From contig NW_027331831.1 in the NCBI RefSeq assembly GCF_033568475.1, forward strand, positions 1,240,001 to 1,304,000: a stretch of 64,000 bases of DNA, written 5' to 3'. Under the pieces are notes generated by a model that worked only from the letters and a program-made list of their open reading frames with translations, had not been told where the DNA came from and ran no database searches. Of the stretch, positions 11,190 through 22,739 are shown piece after piece (position 1 is the stretch's first letter; each line of letters starts with the position of its first letter). Both the position numbers and the translations under genes were made by a program. Origin of the DNA: Henckelia pumila. Lineage: Eukaryota; Streptophyta; Magnoliopsida; Lamiales; Gesneriaceae.

Positions 11190-11888
11190 GATACCGTGAT
11201 GATATATGATATAAGTGTTGCATGAGTATGTGCTATGTGATTCTCATGTTTTTATTGCTTTAGAACATGCATGTTTTTATAAATACTGGACTGCATCCCG
11301 TTAGATGTGAGTCATGACAGTTTTCATCGATGATGAGTTACTCCTTATGGATTCGTGTCTGGGGAGGCTCAGCCCTTAGTTTTGCTATAACTAGGAGCGA
11401 CCACGACGGTGGAGTAGACGCTATAGTTGATCAGGGAATATACGAATGACCCCGCAGACTAGCTATCTAGCACGGCGCTGTATATTCATGGCGCCCCTGA
11501 GCAGACTGATTTACTCTTGTTTTAAAGTCACATATGTGCTGCATATATTTTATATATCATTGCTTCCGTATTGAGCGTAGTCGCTCACGTCCAGTATTTT
11601 TCTATATGTCTGGACACCCCATTCGACGAAAAAGTGCAGGTTCAGGTAGTGTGCCCAGTAGCTTGGAGAGACCAGCGACCAGTGAAGACAGTGGGATTAG
11701 ATGTACGTTTTACTTGCCTTCAGGATTATTTATTCGATTGGGTTGTAATCGAATTTATTTAACCGGTTATATTATGCCGATCAACATTTATTTAAGTCTT
11801 CCGTAGTGAATTATTTAATTCATTTAATTGCATGCTTAATTATGCTCTAAACTCAGATTAGGTAGTGGATCCAGGTTGGGTCGCTACA
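11190..11888 (+). repeat. 3' part of a gypsy (Tekay-like) LTR
   Basis: The segment ends GGGTCGCTACA at 11888 and is followed at once by a primer-binding site, so it is the R-U5 end of a plus-oriented LTR. Its final 80 bases (TTAATTGCATGC...TAGGTGATCC-like...GCTACA) resemble the end of element C's LTR, so it is the same broad family. The LTR start is not found, and the left border is approximate. Confidence 0.75.
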
Positions 11889-11893
11889 TTTAT

Positions 11894-11905
11894 TGGTATC
11901 AGAGC
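11894..11905 (+). other. tRNA-iMet primer-binding site
   Basis: TGGTATCAGAGC lies 5 bases after the LTR end and matches the usual plant LTR-retrotransposon primer site complementary to initiator tRNA-Met. Confidence 0.9.
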
Positions 11906-12090
11906 GCATGCAAAGAGACTTTTGGGACATAGTAATGAGACTTTGGGTTATCCTTGTAGGAATTATAAGACCTTTAAAAGAAATGATGATGAGGCGTTTA
12001 GGTTGCCCGAAGACTATCATCATCGGCAGGATTTTTAAAGATTTGGATTATGGGATTCCAGCAAGTGTGGAAAGGAGCTATCTTCTTTGC
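11906..12090 (+). pseudogene. Gypsy leader / gag-start remnant
   Basis: This short sequence follows the primer-binding site and would hold the leader of the same element. It lacks any intact gag frame, and the element is lost beyond it. The right border is uncertain. Confidence 0.4.
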
Positions 12091-12099
12091 ACAAAATCG

Positions 12100-13550
12100 C
12101 AGTCCACTTCTGCTTGAAATCTAAAATCATTTTAGGGTTTTGTTGCTCGCACCCTAAGCTTCATTTCTAGCCTTCAATCGACACTTTTTGAGCAAGAAAT
12201 AGAGTTTGACGAAGTGTGTTTGCGAGTTGTTTTGCACAATTTATTCCAATCCCAATTTTCTTCGGTTTCATACCAATTTCCAACAACTTCTATGATATTT
12301 TGGTTGTTTATAGGTTGGATTCGAAGCTTGGAACTATCCTAATTCAAGCCCTAATTTCGCAGCTCGTTTCACTTCTCCAACGAGATTTCGACAGAGTAGC
12401 GCGTTGTTCGGATTTCAGATAAGTTTGGCTTTGAGTTGGACAAATTTTATTCTTATTTTCAACTTTTAACTCGATATTTTAGTTCTTTATCGTGAGGTTC
12501 AATGGGCTGCTTGGAGATGAAAAAGTATCCCCTCGATTTTTCAAATTCTATTGCAATTATCACATTATTATTGATATATAAATCCGTTATTCTTGTAGAT
12601 GTCGAATTATTCAAGTTTGATGTTGATAGGAATTATTGTTTCTGTTACAAAGTTTACATATATGTATATAGGTACATCTTTTCAAAAGAAAGAGGATCAA
12701 AAGGGTGTCATTGTTCTATTTGTCATCGGCAGAAGTTATTTTTTTCTTCTCTGACCTTTTTTCAACATTTGTATATGCACTAGATTGGTGTTGCACTCAT
12801 TGGAGTTTGCTAGAGTCTAATTTATCATTCACTGCTCATCGTCGGCACATAACGATTTAATTGCCACAATCCTGGGAATTAGCTCCCAAACGATTTGATT
12901 TTTTTTTGTTGTATTTAAATTCCACTTCTTATGTTGCCTTATTTTTCTCATCTTGTTTGTTATTGCAATAATTAATCATTGGAATGGTCGTTTTTCCTAG
13001 CCTAAACATGTTTATTAATTCATTACCACCTTTCGAATGTTGGTTTACAGTGAAGATTAACTATCTTAGTATTGTATTAAATGATTTTTTTTCAAAAAAA
13101 AAATTGACTGTGTTAACTTTCCTGTCAATTCGATGTTTTTCGATACTCTGTGGCTGTTATGTATATGTATGGATTCTCCCACACTCCCCACCTCGTCTCT
13201 TGTTAGTGTCTAATTGTTTGATTATAAATCCTAGTGTCATGATTTGTGATGCAAAGGAGTGTTGGTGCCAATACTCAGATCCTGCTCTTCTTCAAATGGT
13301 CCTCGCTCTGTTTATCGTTGGTTTTCCATTTTTTTTTCCTTCTTCTCGATCTCCAACAGGTTGAACTGAGACAGTCCTTTAGTGAAAATTTGATGACCCA
13401 TAATTTTTTTTTTATCGGTGTCATAGGAACACTATCAATCTTTGATTTCATTCTTTCAGTTCTTTTGTTCACACTCAAATTATTTTGTACTGAAATATTT
13501 CTGAGAACCTTTGATTAGAGTGGGTTTGTACTTCGTATAATTGGTTGGTG
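12100..13550 (+). other. 5' region of an unidentified gene (UTR/intron-like)
   Basis: Composition changes here to that of plant UTR and intron sequence, with T-rich tracts and CCCTAA-rich motifs near 12125-12180. The region precedes the exon-like block at 13554. No coding segment could be supported inside it. Confidence 0.35.
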
Positions 13551-13553
13551 GAT

Positions 13554-14118
13554 CCTGATAATGTTACATCAATTCAAGAAAACACGGCGGAACTATTGTT
13601 TGAAGCTGAATAGGTAGCTATGGCTACAAGGGAAGCCCTTAAATGGAAGATTTCTCAAGTTGCTGCCAAAGACTTCAAGTCCCAGATTGCCAAAGTGCTT
13701 CGAAGTGTATATATGTGCAAAGATTTGAAATTTCAAGAAGGTAAAAACTTTATAATTATTGAGTTTTTCAATTGGGGAAATATGATTATCCTGTTAAATT
13801 TATAGTATATCTGTGATGTATGGAGAAACAGTAGGTCCCTGTGGATTCCATATAGGATCCATTTTGATCTAACCTACCCAATAAAAAGTTAAGGGTATAT
13901 ATATGTTTCGGTTAAACAAGACGTTGCTGCAATAATACTTGCTTAGTGTGGCATGCTTTCTTCTTTTTGTTTTCATTTTCGTTTTTTTTTGTTCTGTTTT
14001 GTTTTGTTTTTTCCAATTTTGTCATTTTTTCCGTTTTTACTCAATGCCTCCTTTGTTTTAGACAAATTTGGAGCAGCATTGATGGTGGTACAATCCGATA
14101 TCAGTGGCAAAATAACAG
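13554..14118 (+). pseudogene. Unidentified gene, two exons left of element C
   Basis: Exon 1 (about 13554-13731) carries DPDNVTSIQENTAELLFEAE, a stop (TAG), then VAMATREALKWKISQVAAKD and KVLRSVYMCKDLKFQE, and it ends at a GT donor. Exon 2 (about 14061-14117) follows an AG and continues in frame (DKFGAALMVVQSDISGKIT) to another GT donor. The consistent phase across the intron and the high codon quality argue for a real exon pair. The in-frame TAG and the interruption by element C mean it is broken unless the TAG lies upstream of the true start. I do not recognise the protein. Confidence 0.5.
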
Positions 14119-14463
14119 TAAGATATTTATCTATGCTTGATATATTCTTGTAGGTTAAGATGCTGTCAATTTTTGTTGGATGTCAAGGCTGATGTTATCT
14201 ATTCATTAACTTTTTTCAGAGGTTGGAATCTAAGTGATGTTAATTTTGAGATACATTTTAGGTGACTTTTGTCCAAATTCTCCAAACAGCAGGTTCAGCG
14301 AGGGTGGACTCAACAACTTGGGCAACCCAAGCTTGGTGCATGCTCAGAGCATCTTGTTTATTAAATAATTAATATTATATAATATATCCCTTTGTTGTAA
14401 CATATTTAATTTCGATTTTAGATGAGTTATTTTGTGTGTTTCATAGATGGTGACATAACACAT

Positions 14464-14465
14464 GG

Positions 14466-14490
<25 letters not shown>
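14464..14490. repeat. (AT)n microsatellite
   Basis: An uninterrupted AT dinucleotide tract of about 24 bases followed by CACACACA. Confidence 0.9.
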
Positions 14491-14496
<6 letters not shown>

Positions 14497-14679
14497 TGGA
14501 TATATATAGATTTCAGCAACCGTAATTTCTCTTGCTATCTGGATTTTGGATAATAAGCAAGCTTGAAAAATTAGCTTATGTTCTCATGCCACAAAAAAAA
14601 CGTACAATTAGGATTTCTGGTACTTTTCAGTTTTAATGGTCGAGGATGAGTAAGTATTTTGTTTGTCGAGCTTCTTCGT

Positions 14680-16020
14680 TGTAGTGACCCTTACCCGGAT
14701 CACCTACTAAACAGAACTTAGGCATGCAATTAACTTAATAAAACAGATATCAGAATAAAACTGCGGAAACCAATAACATTATACAATCCCAAGTAAAGGA
14801 ATCTGTAATTATCCAATATTATACAACCAAATCGAATAGCTGTATAAACCCAAACAACAGTAATAAAACCTAGACGAAGCTCCAGCTGGCCAACCACTGA
14901 CTAGCCCCTCCTGGATCCACCCTCCTCGTCCAATCGCAAACCTGCCCCATGGAATAGGGTGTCCAGAAAATACAGAGTACGAGACGTGAGCATAAAATGC
15001 TCAGTGCGAGAGTATGAGTATACATGCATGCAAAGTGAACTCCCTATAGACTCGAGGTCAAGGATCAGATAACAGAGACAGACCGGGCCCTGGTATGTAG
15101 CACGTTGTGCCGTCGCTTCAGGAGGTGGCTCCCATATCGAGATAATCGTGGAAACGCCGGACCCAAATCGATGGAAGTCCATCCACTAACAGGATAGGGT
15201 ACAACCCTACTAACAGACATCTCGAAGGAGATACAGCAAGATGCAAATGAATGCAGCATAATATCATGGCATATAAATCATGCAGTCATATAATACATGC
15301 ATACTCAGTCAGGATATCTCGAACAGTACTTTCGTACCTCAATACAGTGAAAGCTCTACCAACTCTAGGTCCATGCCTATAGTCTGCTCTACACTGCCAA
15401 ATGATACTACTATCATTAAAGTGCTCTAAAAGCCTTAACTAAGCTATTGCATACACCTAAATATTTATAGGAAGCAAAAGCTATACCTTCGTCTGTCGTT
15501 AGCCCTTTGATGTCGATGCCCCCAGAACTTGGGCATGACTCCTCTACGACTACCGAACGCCTCTCCGACCTTCGGACCAAGCCTAAGAAGACTAGAACAG
15601 CTCCAAAAGGACTAAAAAGGAAAGGAGAACTCGGAATTGGCAAATGAAAGTGAAGTCTCGGCCTTCTATTTATAGACAACGATCGGAACTTCCGATCCTT
15701 GATCGGAATGTTCGAACCTCGATCGGAACGTCCGATCCTGCCATCGGAGCTTCCGAAGATCCTGATCTGCCACGTGTCAAAATATCACTCGATGACTCCG
15801 GATAGGGGTGATCGGAGCCTCCGGTCCTGATCGGAGCTTCCGATCCAACCACACGTCATGCCTGACGTAATATCGATCGGTGCCTCCGATCGCTCATCGG
15901 AGCTTCCGATCCTGTTCGGAGCTTCCGATCGTGCCTTCGGAGCTTCCGATCCGTCCAATACCCAATTCAATTAATTAGCATTAATCCTTTAATTACTCAA
16001 TTAGGGCACGGGCTACTACA
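14680..16020 (-). repeat. 3' LTR of gypsy element C (1341 bp, complete)
   Basis: On the minus strand it starts TGTAGTAGCCCGTGCCC (16020) and ends GGGTCACTACA (14680). A TATA box (TATAAATAG on the minus strand) lies near 15668, with the motif array directly upstream of it (15680-15955). Confidence 0.93.
15672..15957. promoter_or_regulatory. Array of CGGAGCTTCCGATC-type motifs upstream of the LTR TATA box
   Basis: About ten copies of a quasi-palindrome (GATCGGAGCTTCCGATC and variants such as GATCGGAACGTCCGATC) occupy under 300 bp of U3. An identical-length array is in the other LTR at 20327-20612. The position just upstream of TATA suggests an enhancer-like role, which is inference. Confidence 0.7.
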
Positions 16021-16033
16021 TTCTCCCCCACTT
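16021..16033 (-). other. Polypurine tract of element C
   Basis: AAGTGGGGGAGAA on the minus strand lies immediately upstream of the 3' LTR, the expected site for plus-strand DNA priming. Confidence 0.9.
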
Positions 16034-16154
16034 AAGATATTTCGTCCTCGAAATCAGATCTTAAGTACCGAATGCAAATACAGAAATCAGAAACATTCTT
16101 TATTCAATCAAACGTTTACAGAGTTTGCAACTGAATACAACTTAAAGAATGAAA

Positions 16155-19100
16155 TCAAAACAACTCAGGGTGGTCTTTACGCATCCTGTCCTCAAGCTCC
16201 CAAGTGGCTTCCTCAGTGCCTCGGCGCTGCCACTGAACTAAAACCAAAGGAATGACTTTGTTCCGTAAAACCTTATCCTTATAATCCAGGATGCGAAGAG
16301 GTTTCTCAACATAAGTCAAATCCTTGTCTACCTGAACCTCAGATCGCTGCAGAATATGAGATTCATCCGCCACATACCGTCGCAACAGAGATACGTGGAA
16401 CACGTCATGAATACTGGATAGATGCGGTGGCAAAGCAAGTCGATAAGCCAAATCGCCAATGCTCTCCAAGATCTCAAACGGACCGATAAATCTGGGAGAC
16501 AACTTGCCCTTAAGGCCAAATCTGAGAATCTTGCGGAAAGGTGACACTCTCAGAAACACTTTCTCCCCGACCTCGAACTGCAAAGGCCTACGCTTGATAT
16601 TAGCATAACTGGCCTGACGATCCTGGGCAGTCTTAATCCGTTTCTTGATTTGATCAACAATGTCTATCGCCTGCTGGATAAACTCCGGTCCTTCAGCCTG
16701 TCTCTCCCCCACTTCTTCCCAGAAGAGTGGAGTACGACAACGTCGCCCATACAACGCTTCAAAAGGTGCCATCCCAATACTAGTGTGATAGCTGTTGTTG
16801 TAAGCGAACTCGATCAACGGCAAATGATCCTGCCAGGCTGAACCAAAATCCAAGACGCACGCTCTAAGCATATCCTCTAACGTACGGATAGTGCGCTCTG
16901 ACTGACCATCAGTCTCTGGATGATAGGCTGTACTCAAACTGAGAGTAGTACCCATCGCACGCTGAACACTCCCCCAGAATCTAGAAGTAAACCTGGGGTC
17001 ACGATCGCTGACAATGCTCACAGGCACTCCATGAAGTCGGACGATCTCCTGAATGTACATCCGTGCCATGCGATCCACAGAGTACTCTCGGCTATAGGCA
17101 ATGAAATGCGCTGACTTGGTGAGTCGGTCCACCACAACCCAGATAGCATCACAGTTCCTCGGGGATACCGGCAAATGGGTCACAAAGTCCATAGTGATAA
17201 ACTCCCATTTCCATTCAGGAATAGGCAGACTGTGAAGCAATCCTCCAGGTCGTCGGTGCTCTGCCTTGACCTGTTGACACACCAAACATCTCGAAACAAA
17301 CTGATAAACACTGCGTTTCATTCCCTTCCACCAGAAACGAGTACGTAGATCCTTGTACATCTTGTTGCTCCCAGGATGAATACTCAACTTAGTGCGATGT
17401 GCCTGAGATAAAATCTCCTCTCGCAACTCTTCATCCTGTGGAATCACAAGCCTACCAGACAAACACAGAAAGCCATCTGACTGATAATGAAATCCAGACG
17501 AGCTACCCTCGTTAGCTAGACGAGCTAAACGCTGGGTCTTTGAATCAGACATCTGAGCATCTCGGATCCGCGAATACAAGGCTGGCTCAGATAATATCGC
17601 AAACATTTGGATACTCTGCATACCTTTCTTATGCTTGAAGGTATAACCTGAAGTACAACAGTCACTGTTCGCACTAGACATCGAACAAGTCTGAAGTGCG
17701 GATAGTCGCACCTTGCGACTCAAAGCATCAGCGGTGAGATTAGCAGCTCCCGGATGGTACTTAATCTCGCAATCATAGTCCTTAAGCAAGTCCATCCAAC
17801 GTCTCTGTCTCATGTTCAATTCTGCCTGAGTGAACAAATACTTGAGACTCTTATGGTCGGTGAAGATCTCAAATTTCTCGCCATAAAGATAATGACGCCA
17901 GATCTTCAAAGCGAACACAATGGCTGCTAACTCCAAATCATGGACTGGGTAGTTGTCCTCGTGAAGCTTCAGCTGTCTAGAAGCGTATGCGATCACATGC
18001 CCATTCTGAGTCAGGACACAACCTAACCCCTGAAGAGAAGCATCCGTGTAAACTACATACCCTCCAGATCCTGACGGTAATGCTAACACCGGCGCAGAAG
18101 TCAACCGCCGTCGAAGCTCACGGAAATTCTCCTCACACTCGGAGGACCACTCAAAATCCTTGCGGGTAAGCTGCGTCAACGGTCGAGCTAACTGGGAGAA
18201 GTTCAGAATGAAGCGACGATAATACCCTGCTAGACCCAGAAAACTACGGATCTCAGCAACTGTCGTCGGACGCGACCAATTAAGTACCGCTTCAATCTTG
18301 CTTGGATCAACAGAAATCCCCTCCCTGGATATGATATGGCCAAGAAAGACCACTCTATCCATCCAGAACTCACACTTGCTCAGCTTGGCGTACAATTGCT
18401 CATCTCGAAGAGTCTGCAGTACCAACCGCAAGTGAGAAACATGTTCTTCCGTATTACGCGAATACACCAAGATGTCGTCAATAAAGACCACGACAAACTT
18501 GTCCAAATACTCCCTGAAGACACGGTTCATCAAATCCATGAATATAGCCGGCGCATTAGTCAAACCAAATGGCATCACTAGGAACTCGTAATGCCCATAG
18601 CGAGTACGGAATGCAGTCTTGGCTACGTCCTGATCACGGACTCTCAACTGATGATACCCAGATCTCAAGTCAATCTTGGAGTAAATTGATGTGCCCTGCA
18701 GCTGGTCAAACAAGTCATCAACACGAGGCAACGGATACTTGTTCTTCACAGTCACTCGATTCAGCTGCCGATAGTCAATGCACAGCCGCATCGACCCATC
18801 CTTCTTCTTCACGAAGAGAACAGGAGCTCCCCAAGGAGATACACTAGGACGAATGTACCCCTTGTCCAAAAGATTCTGTAGCTGATTCTTTAACTCACGC
18901 ATCTCTGACGGAGCCAGACGATACGGTGCTCTAGAAATAGGCGAAGTACCCGGCATCAACTCTATGCCAAACTCGACTTCCCTAGCAGGAGGAACACCCG
19001 GAATCTCATCAGGAAACACATCTGGAAATTCATCCACAACAGGAATGCTCTCTATCCCAATACTCTCAGCGGACAAATCAACTGCATAGATAAGGTAGCC

Positions 19101-19373
19101 TTCCCCGCCAGACTCCAGAGCTCGACAGGCTCTCAAAGCTGATACCAAAGGCATCGGGGGTCGCGCTCCCTCACCATAGAAAAACCAACTCTCACTCCCT
19201 TCCGGATGAAAGCGTACTAATCTCTGATAGCAGTCTACTGAAGCTCGATAGGTAGTCAGCACATCTATTCCCAGAATGCAATCAAAGTCGTCCATCGCCA
19301 GGACCATGAGATTCGCTAACAGAATGTTCCCTTCGAACTCTAAAGGGCAACCCATCACTAGACGCTTAGCCAA
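16155..19373 (-). CDS. Gypsy pol polyprotein (protease C-terminus, RT, RNase H, integrase, chromodomain)
   Basis: This is an uninterrupted 1072-codon frame. There is no ATG at its start; the frame is open upstream (TPTGQSAL) to the deletion junction and into the LTR. Approximate domains: protease remainder 5-60; reverse transcriptase 150-350 with the catalytic FIDD at 297-300; RNase H 435-555 with YTDAS (Asp444) and FTDHKS; integrase zinc region with His659, His666, Cys696 and Cys699; integrase core with Asp729, Asp790 and Glu826 (the last pair in DD35E spacing); a C-terminal chromodomain-like segment from about 1020 (VLVQWQRRG...ATWELED). The chromodomain and motif style place it in the Tekay chromoviruses. 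Every catalytic residue I can check is present. It lacks gag and most of protease, so it could only act in trans. Confidence 0.95.
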   Translation of the reverse strand: MAKRLVMGCPLEFEGNILLANLMVLAMDDFDCILGIDVLTTYRASVDCYQRLVRFHPEGSESWFFYGEGARPPMPLVSALRACRALESGGEGYLIYAVDLSAESIGIESIPVVDEFPDVFPDEIPGVPPAREVEFGIELMPGTSPISRAPYRLAPSEMRELKNQLQNLLDKGYIRPSVSPWGAPVLFVKKKDGSMRLCIDYRQLNRVTVKNKYPLPRVDDLFDQLQGTSIYSKIDLRSGYHQLRVRDQDVAKTAFRTRYGHYEFLVMPFGLTNAPAIFMDLMNRVFREYLDKFVVVFIDDILVYSRNTEEHVSHLRLVLQTLRDEQLYAKLSKCEFWMDRVVFLGHIISREGISVDPSKIEAVLNWSRPTTVAEIRSFLGLAGYYRRFILNFSQLARPLTQLTRKDFEWSSECEENFRELRRRLTSAPVLALPSGSGGYVVYTDASLQGLGCVLTQNGHVIAYASRQLKLHEDNYPVHDLELAAIVFALKIWRHYLYGEKFEIFTDHKSLKYLFTQAELNMRQRRWMDLLKDYDCEIKYHPGAANLTADALSRKVRLSALQTCSMSSANSDCCTSGYTFKHKKGMQSIQMFAILSEPALYSRIRDAQMSDSKTQRLARLANEGSSSGFHYQSDGFLCLSGRLVIPQDEELREEILSQAHRTKLSIHPGSNKMYKDLRTRFWWKGMKRSVYQFVSRCLVCQQVKAEHRRPGGLLHSLPIPEWKWEFITMDFVTHLPVSPRNCDAIWVVVDRLTKSAHFIAYSREYSVDRMARMYIQEIVRLHGVPVSIVSDRDPRFTSRFWGSVQRAMGTTLSLSTAYHPETDGQSERTIRTLEDMLRACVLDFGSAWQDHLPLIEFAYNNSYHTSIGMAPFEALYGRRCRTPLFWEEVGERQAEGPEFIQQAIDIVDQIKKRIKTAQDRQASYANIKRRPLQFEVGEKVFLRVSPFRKILRFGLKGKLSPRFIGPFEILESIGDLAYRLALPPHLSSIHDVFHVSLLRRYVADESHILQRSEVQVDKDLTYVEKPLRILDYKDKVLRNKVIPLVLVQWQRRGTEEATWELEDRMRKDHPELF

Positions 19374-19396
19374 AGCAGATTGGCCCGTCGGAGTAG

Positions 19397-20675
19397 AACA
19401 GATATCAGAATAAAACTGCGGAAACCAATAACATTATACAATCCCAAGTAAAGGAATCTGTAATTATCCAATATTATACAACCAAATCGAATAGCTGTAT
19501 AAACCCAAACAACAGTAATAAAACCTAGACGAAGCTCTAGCTGGCCAACCACTGACTAGCCCCTCCTGGATCCACCCTCCTCGTCCAATCGCAAACCTGC
19601 CCCATGGAATAGGGTGTCCAGAAAATACAGAGTACGAGACGTGAGCATAAAACGCTCAGTGCGAGAGTATGAGTATACATGCATGCAAAGTGAACTCCCT
19701 ATAGACTCGAGGTCAAGGATCAGATAACAGAGACAGACCGGGCCCTGGTATGTAGCACGCTGTGCCGTTGCTTCAGGAGGTGGCTCCCATACCGAGATAA
19801 TCGTGGAAACGTCGGACCCAAATCGATGGAAGTCCATCCACTAACAGGATAGGGTACAACCCTACTAACAGACATCTCGAAGGATATACAGCAAGATGCA
19901 AATGAATGCAGCATAATATCATGGCATATAAATCATGCAGTCATATAATACATGCATACTCAGTCAGGATATCTCGAACAGTACTTTTGTACCTCAATAC
20001 AGTGAAAGCTCTACCAACTCTAGGTCCACGCCTATAGTCTACTCTACACTGCCAAATGATACTACTATCATTAAAGTGCTCTAAAAGCCTTAACTAAGCT
20101 ATTGCATACACCTAAATATTTATAGGAAGCAAAAGCTATACCTTCGTCCGTCGTTAGCCCTTTGATGTCGATGCCCCCAGAACTTGGGCACGACTCCGCT
20201 ACGACTACCGAACGCCTCTCCGACCTCCGGACCAAGCCTAAGAAGACTAGAACAGCTCCAAAAGGACTAAAAAGGAAAGGAGAACTCGGAATTGGCAAAT
20301 GAAAGTGAAGTCTCGGCCTTCTATTTATAGACAACGATCGGAACTTCCGATCCTTGATCGAAACGTCCGAACCTCGATCGGAACGTCCGATCCTGCCATC
20401 GGAGCTTCCGAAGATCCTGATCTGCCACGTGTCAAAATATCACTCGATAACTCCGGATAGGGGTGATCGGAGCCTCCGGTCCTGATCGGAGCTTCCGATC
20501 CAACCACACGTCATGCCTGACGTAATATCGATCGGTGCCTCCGATTGCTCATCGGAGCTTCCGATCCTGTTCGGAGCTTCCGATCGTGCCTTCGGAGCTT
20601 CCGATCCGTCCAATACCCAATTCAATTAATTAGCATTAATCCTTTAATTACTCAATTAGGGCACGGGCTACTACA
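19397..20675 (-). repeat. 5' LTR of gypsy element C, missing its last 62 bp
   Basis: It aligns base for base (1279 bp) with 14742-16020. The deletion junction lies at 19396/19397, where the sequence passes into the protease frame. Confidence 0.93.
20327..20612. promoter_or_regulatory. Second copy of the motif array in the 5' LTR of element C
   Basis: Same array as at 15672-15957, differing at a few positions. Several of the LTR differences fall in it (for example GGAATGTTCG versus GAAACGTCCG). Confidence 0.7.
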
Positions 20676-20873
20676 TTCGTCCTTTGTCAATCGCAATCAT
20701 GATGCGGATGACTTCAGGCATCCTATTGATAGACAAGTGATTCTTGAATCTTGTTGCCACTTTTCTTTTGACAAGATGTTTCAATTCGTATTTTGAGATT
20801 TTCTTGTGTTGTCTGTGTTTTTCATGTGGATTTTTATTCAGTTTGTTTCCGATGATTTGTTCTTTTAATGCAG

Positions 20874-22602
20874 GAACTGTTGCAGGGCAAGTCACACTTT
20901 TGGAGAATATAGGGAAATCTGTTCTTGTAGCTGAAAATCAGGTCATCGGATTCAATAAACACTAGTTCTCCTACATATAGGCCAGATATGGGCATGTTTG
21001 GATTCTGATAATTAGAATATTGATTGGTATGGATGTTCTTATGCGCTCATATATTGGCAACAAACATTGTAGAAAGATTCTCGTGGGTTCTTTTATATGT
21101 TTTATGTTTTTCATGCGTAACTAAACTTTGACTAAAAGATTGTGCCTACAGGTTTATGCAATGTCGGTATTCAACTTGGTTGAGAGAACAATTTCGAAGA
21201 GATTTAGCATCATCCCTTCTGGATTTGTGCTTAGCCTCATTGTCCATTCTGTCTATGTAGGTGAGAATCTTATCATGGTTTAAATATTTTTGCAGCTTTT
21301 ACCCATTTCATTGGTGTGACGTTCCCTTTCTTTGGTGATCTTCTTAGCTTCTTTGTTGGATTTGGATTGCTCCAACTTCTTACTTTGTGAGCCAACCCTC
21401 CGAATTAATACTATGTTTATGCTTTGTGAGCCAGCCCTCTGAGAAGTACATAAAACATACAAAAAGATAAGATCCGCAAATATTAAAACTTTAATTCTCA
21501 TTTACTAACTTTTCAACATATATTAAATAAAATACTAATAAATATATTTGTCTGTGTATATACGTAGCACGGTGATACTCTAATGATTCATGTGAAACAT
21601 CCTAGGATTTATCCAAGTACGTGTTTCATTTCCCATTGGTGACCCAAAACAGGATGTCAAGTTTCAAGTGAGAATTATTTGGGTATGAGATTCTTGCTCT
21701 TATTCTTGCTTTATTGCTGTTTTTGGAGATTATCTGAATTTGTTCCTCTTCTGGGTGGTTTTAGATATATGTATTCCGATTCTTTTTTAAACAGGTTGAT
21801 CATTAGTATGTATCTTCATCAGTGGGGAATGGAAGAGATACAACAGCTGGAAATGAAGCTGGAGGCATTACTAAGAAATGTCACATCAAGGAAGGTGGTG
21901 TTTTTTTTCACTCACTCCATATAATATTAACTGACTTAATTTTTTTTTATGGAGTGATTCTTTTTTTTCCAGAAAGAACTTGCCATGAATGAGCTTCCTA
22001 TTTCTCTGGATCAAACAAAGGTTTCTTCTACTTTCTTTGTTATTTTAGTCTAATTCCTGATAAAACGTATGACAAATTAGTGATTTTTGATGTCATGTTA
22101 ATTTTTTTTCTAGTGTTACATCACTACTTTCCTGTGTCACACTAGGAATTAGACTAAATGGCTGAAAATTAAAGTTAGAGTACTAAAACCGAACAGTAAA
22201 AACCATGAATCGAAACCTAACATTTAACAAGTTAATTAACCAAAAAAAAATATTTCCCCTATTTTCTGTCATGTATGTATATATATATATTTCAGCATTT
22301 ATAGCATTATGTAAATATATGTTTTCTGAACTCTTTGTACTTGAAAAATATAAATTTTCAAAAATCTGGGAAAGGGTACACAAGAAGCATACAATCAGCA
22401 GAAATGGTGCCTGGTAATGAAGAAACTGGATGTCCCAATATCTCTAACATGATAAATAGTAACTATCCAGCAAGATGGCTTCCACCACCTCCAGTTGTTT
22501 ACAAAGCTAATTTTGCTGGAGCCCATTTCCAAGAAATGAATGCTTCTGGAACCGGGTGGATTTCCATAACTTGGGAGGAGAATTCATGGCTGCCCAAGCA
22601 CG
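20874..22602 (+). pseudogene. Unidentified gene, five exons right of element C
   Basis: Exon-like blocks with AG/GT borders: 20874-20941 (QVTLLENIGKSVLVAENQ), 21152-21260 (SVFNLVERTISKRF... ending IVHSVYV), 21795-21894 (MEEIQQLEMKLEALLRNVTS), 21973-22020 (KELAMNELPISLDQ) and 22375-22602 (NSNYPARWLPPPPVVYKANF then GTGWISITWEENSWLPKHG). They are in the same orientation as the exons at 13554-14118, and element C sits in the intron between them, so they may be one gene. The third block could form a coiled coil. I do not recognise the product. It may be a host gene, or fragments captured by the CACTA element whose end is at 23022. Confidence 0.5.
22090..22262. repeat. Partial copy of a MITE family
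   Basis: The end ...ACAAGTTAATTAACCAAAAA...ATATTT matches the terminal sequence of the complete MITE at 52144-52454. It lies in an intron of the unidentified gene. Only one arm is clear. Confidence 0.45.
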
Positions 22603-22739
22603 GTTTTTTTTTTGAACATATTTCTAATATCTTTTTAAGGGTTGTGTTGCTTGACCTTTGTTTTATTAGTGTCATTTGTAGTCATTTTATTGGTTGTTTA
22701 TGAATTTTTTTTAGAACATTGAAAAATATTATTATCGAA

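Larger units (their letters stand above)
14680..20675 (-). mobile_element. Gypsy element C (Tekay-like chromovirus), TSD TTCGT, internal deletion
   Basis: Complete at both ends: TTCGT lies at 14675-14679 and at 20676-20680, and LTR termini TGTAGTGACC (14680) and CTACTACA (20675) abut them. It reads right to left: 5' LTR 20675-19397, pol 19373-16155, polypurine tract, 3' LTR 16020-14680. The last 62 bp of the 5' LTR, the primer-binding site, gag and the N-terminal half of protease are deleted, so the LTR joins pol directly. The element cannot make its own particles or prime its own cDNA, yet its LTRs differ at only about 19 of 1279 aligned positions with no indel (hand count). It is therefore recent. 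Confidence 0.95.

Noticed and set aside
12216..13518. Plus-strand open frames of 60-126 codons
   Set aside because: Phe/Leu/Ser-rich translations of T-rich intron-like DNA, with no domain and no conserved motif.
14901..15852. Several open frames inside the gypsy LTR, repeated at 19556-20507
   Set aside because: They are LTR sequence. The duplicated frames simply reflect the two LTRs.
15672..15957. Regular short palindromic repeats, CRISPR-like at first sight
   Set aside because: Plant LTR context, no uniform unique spacers, duplicated exactly in the other LTR, and no cas genes. It is a U3 motif array.
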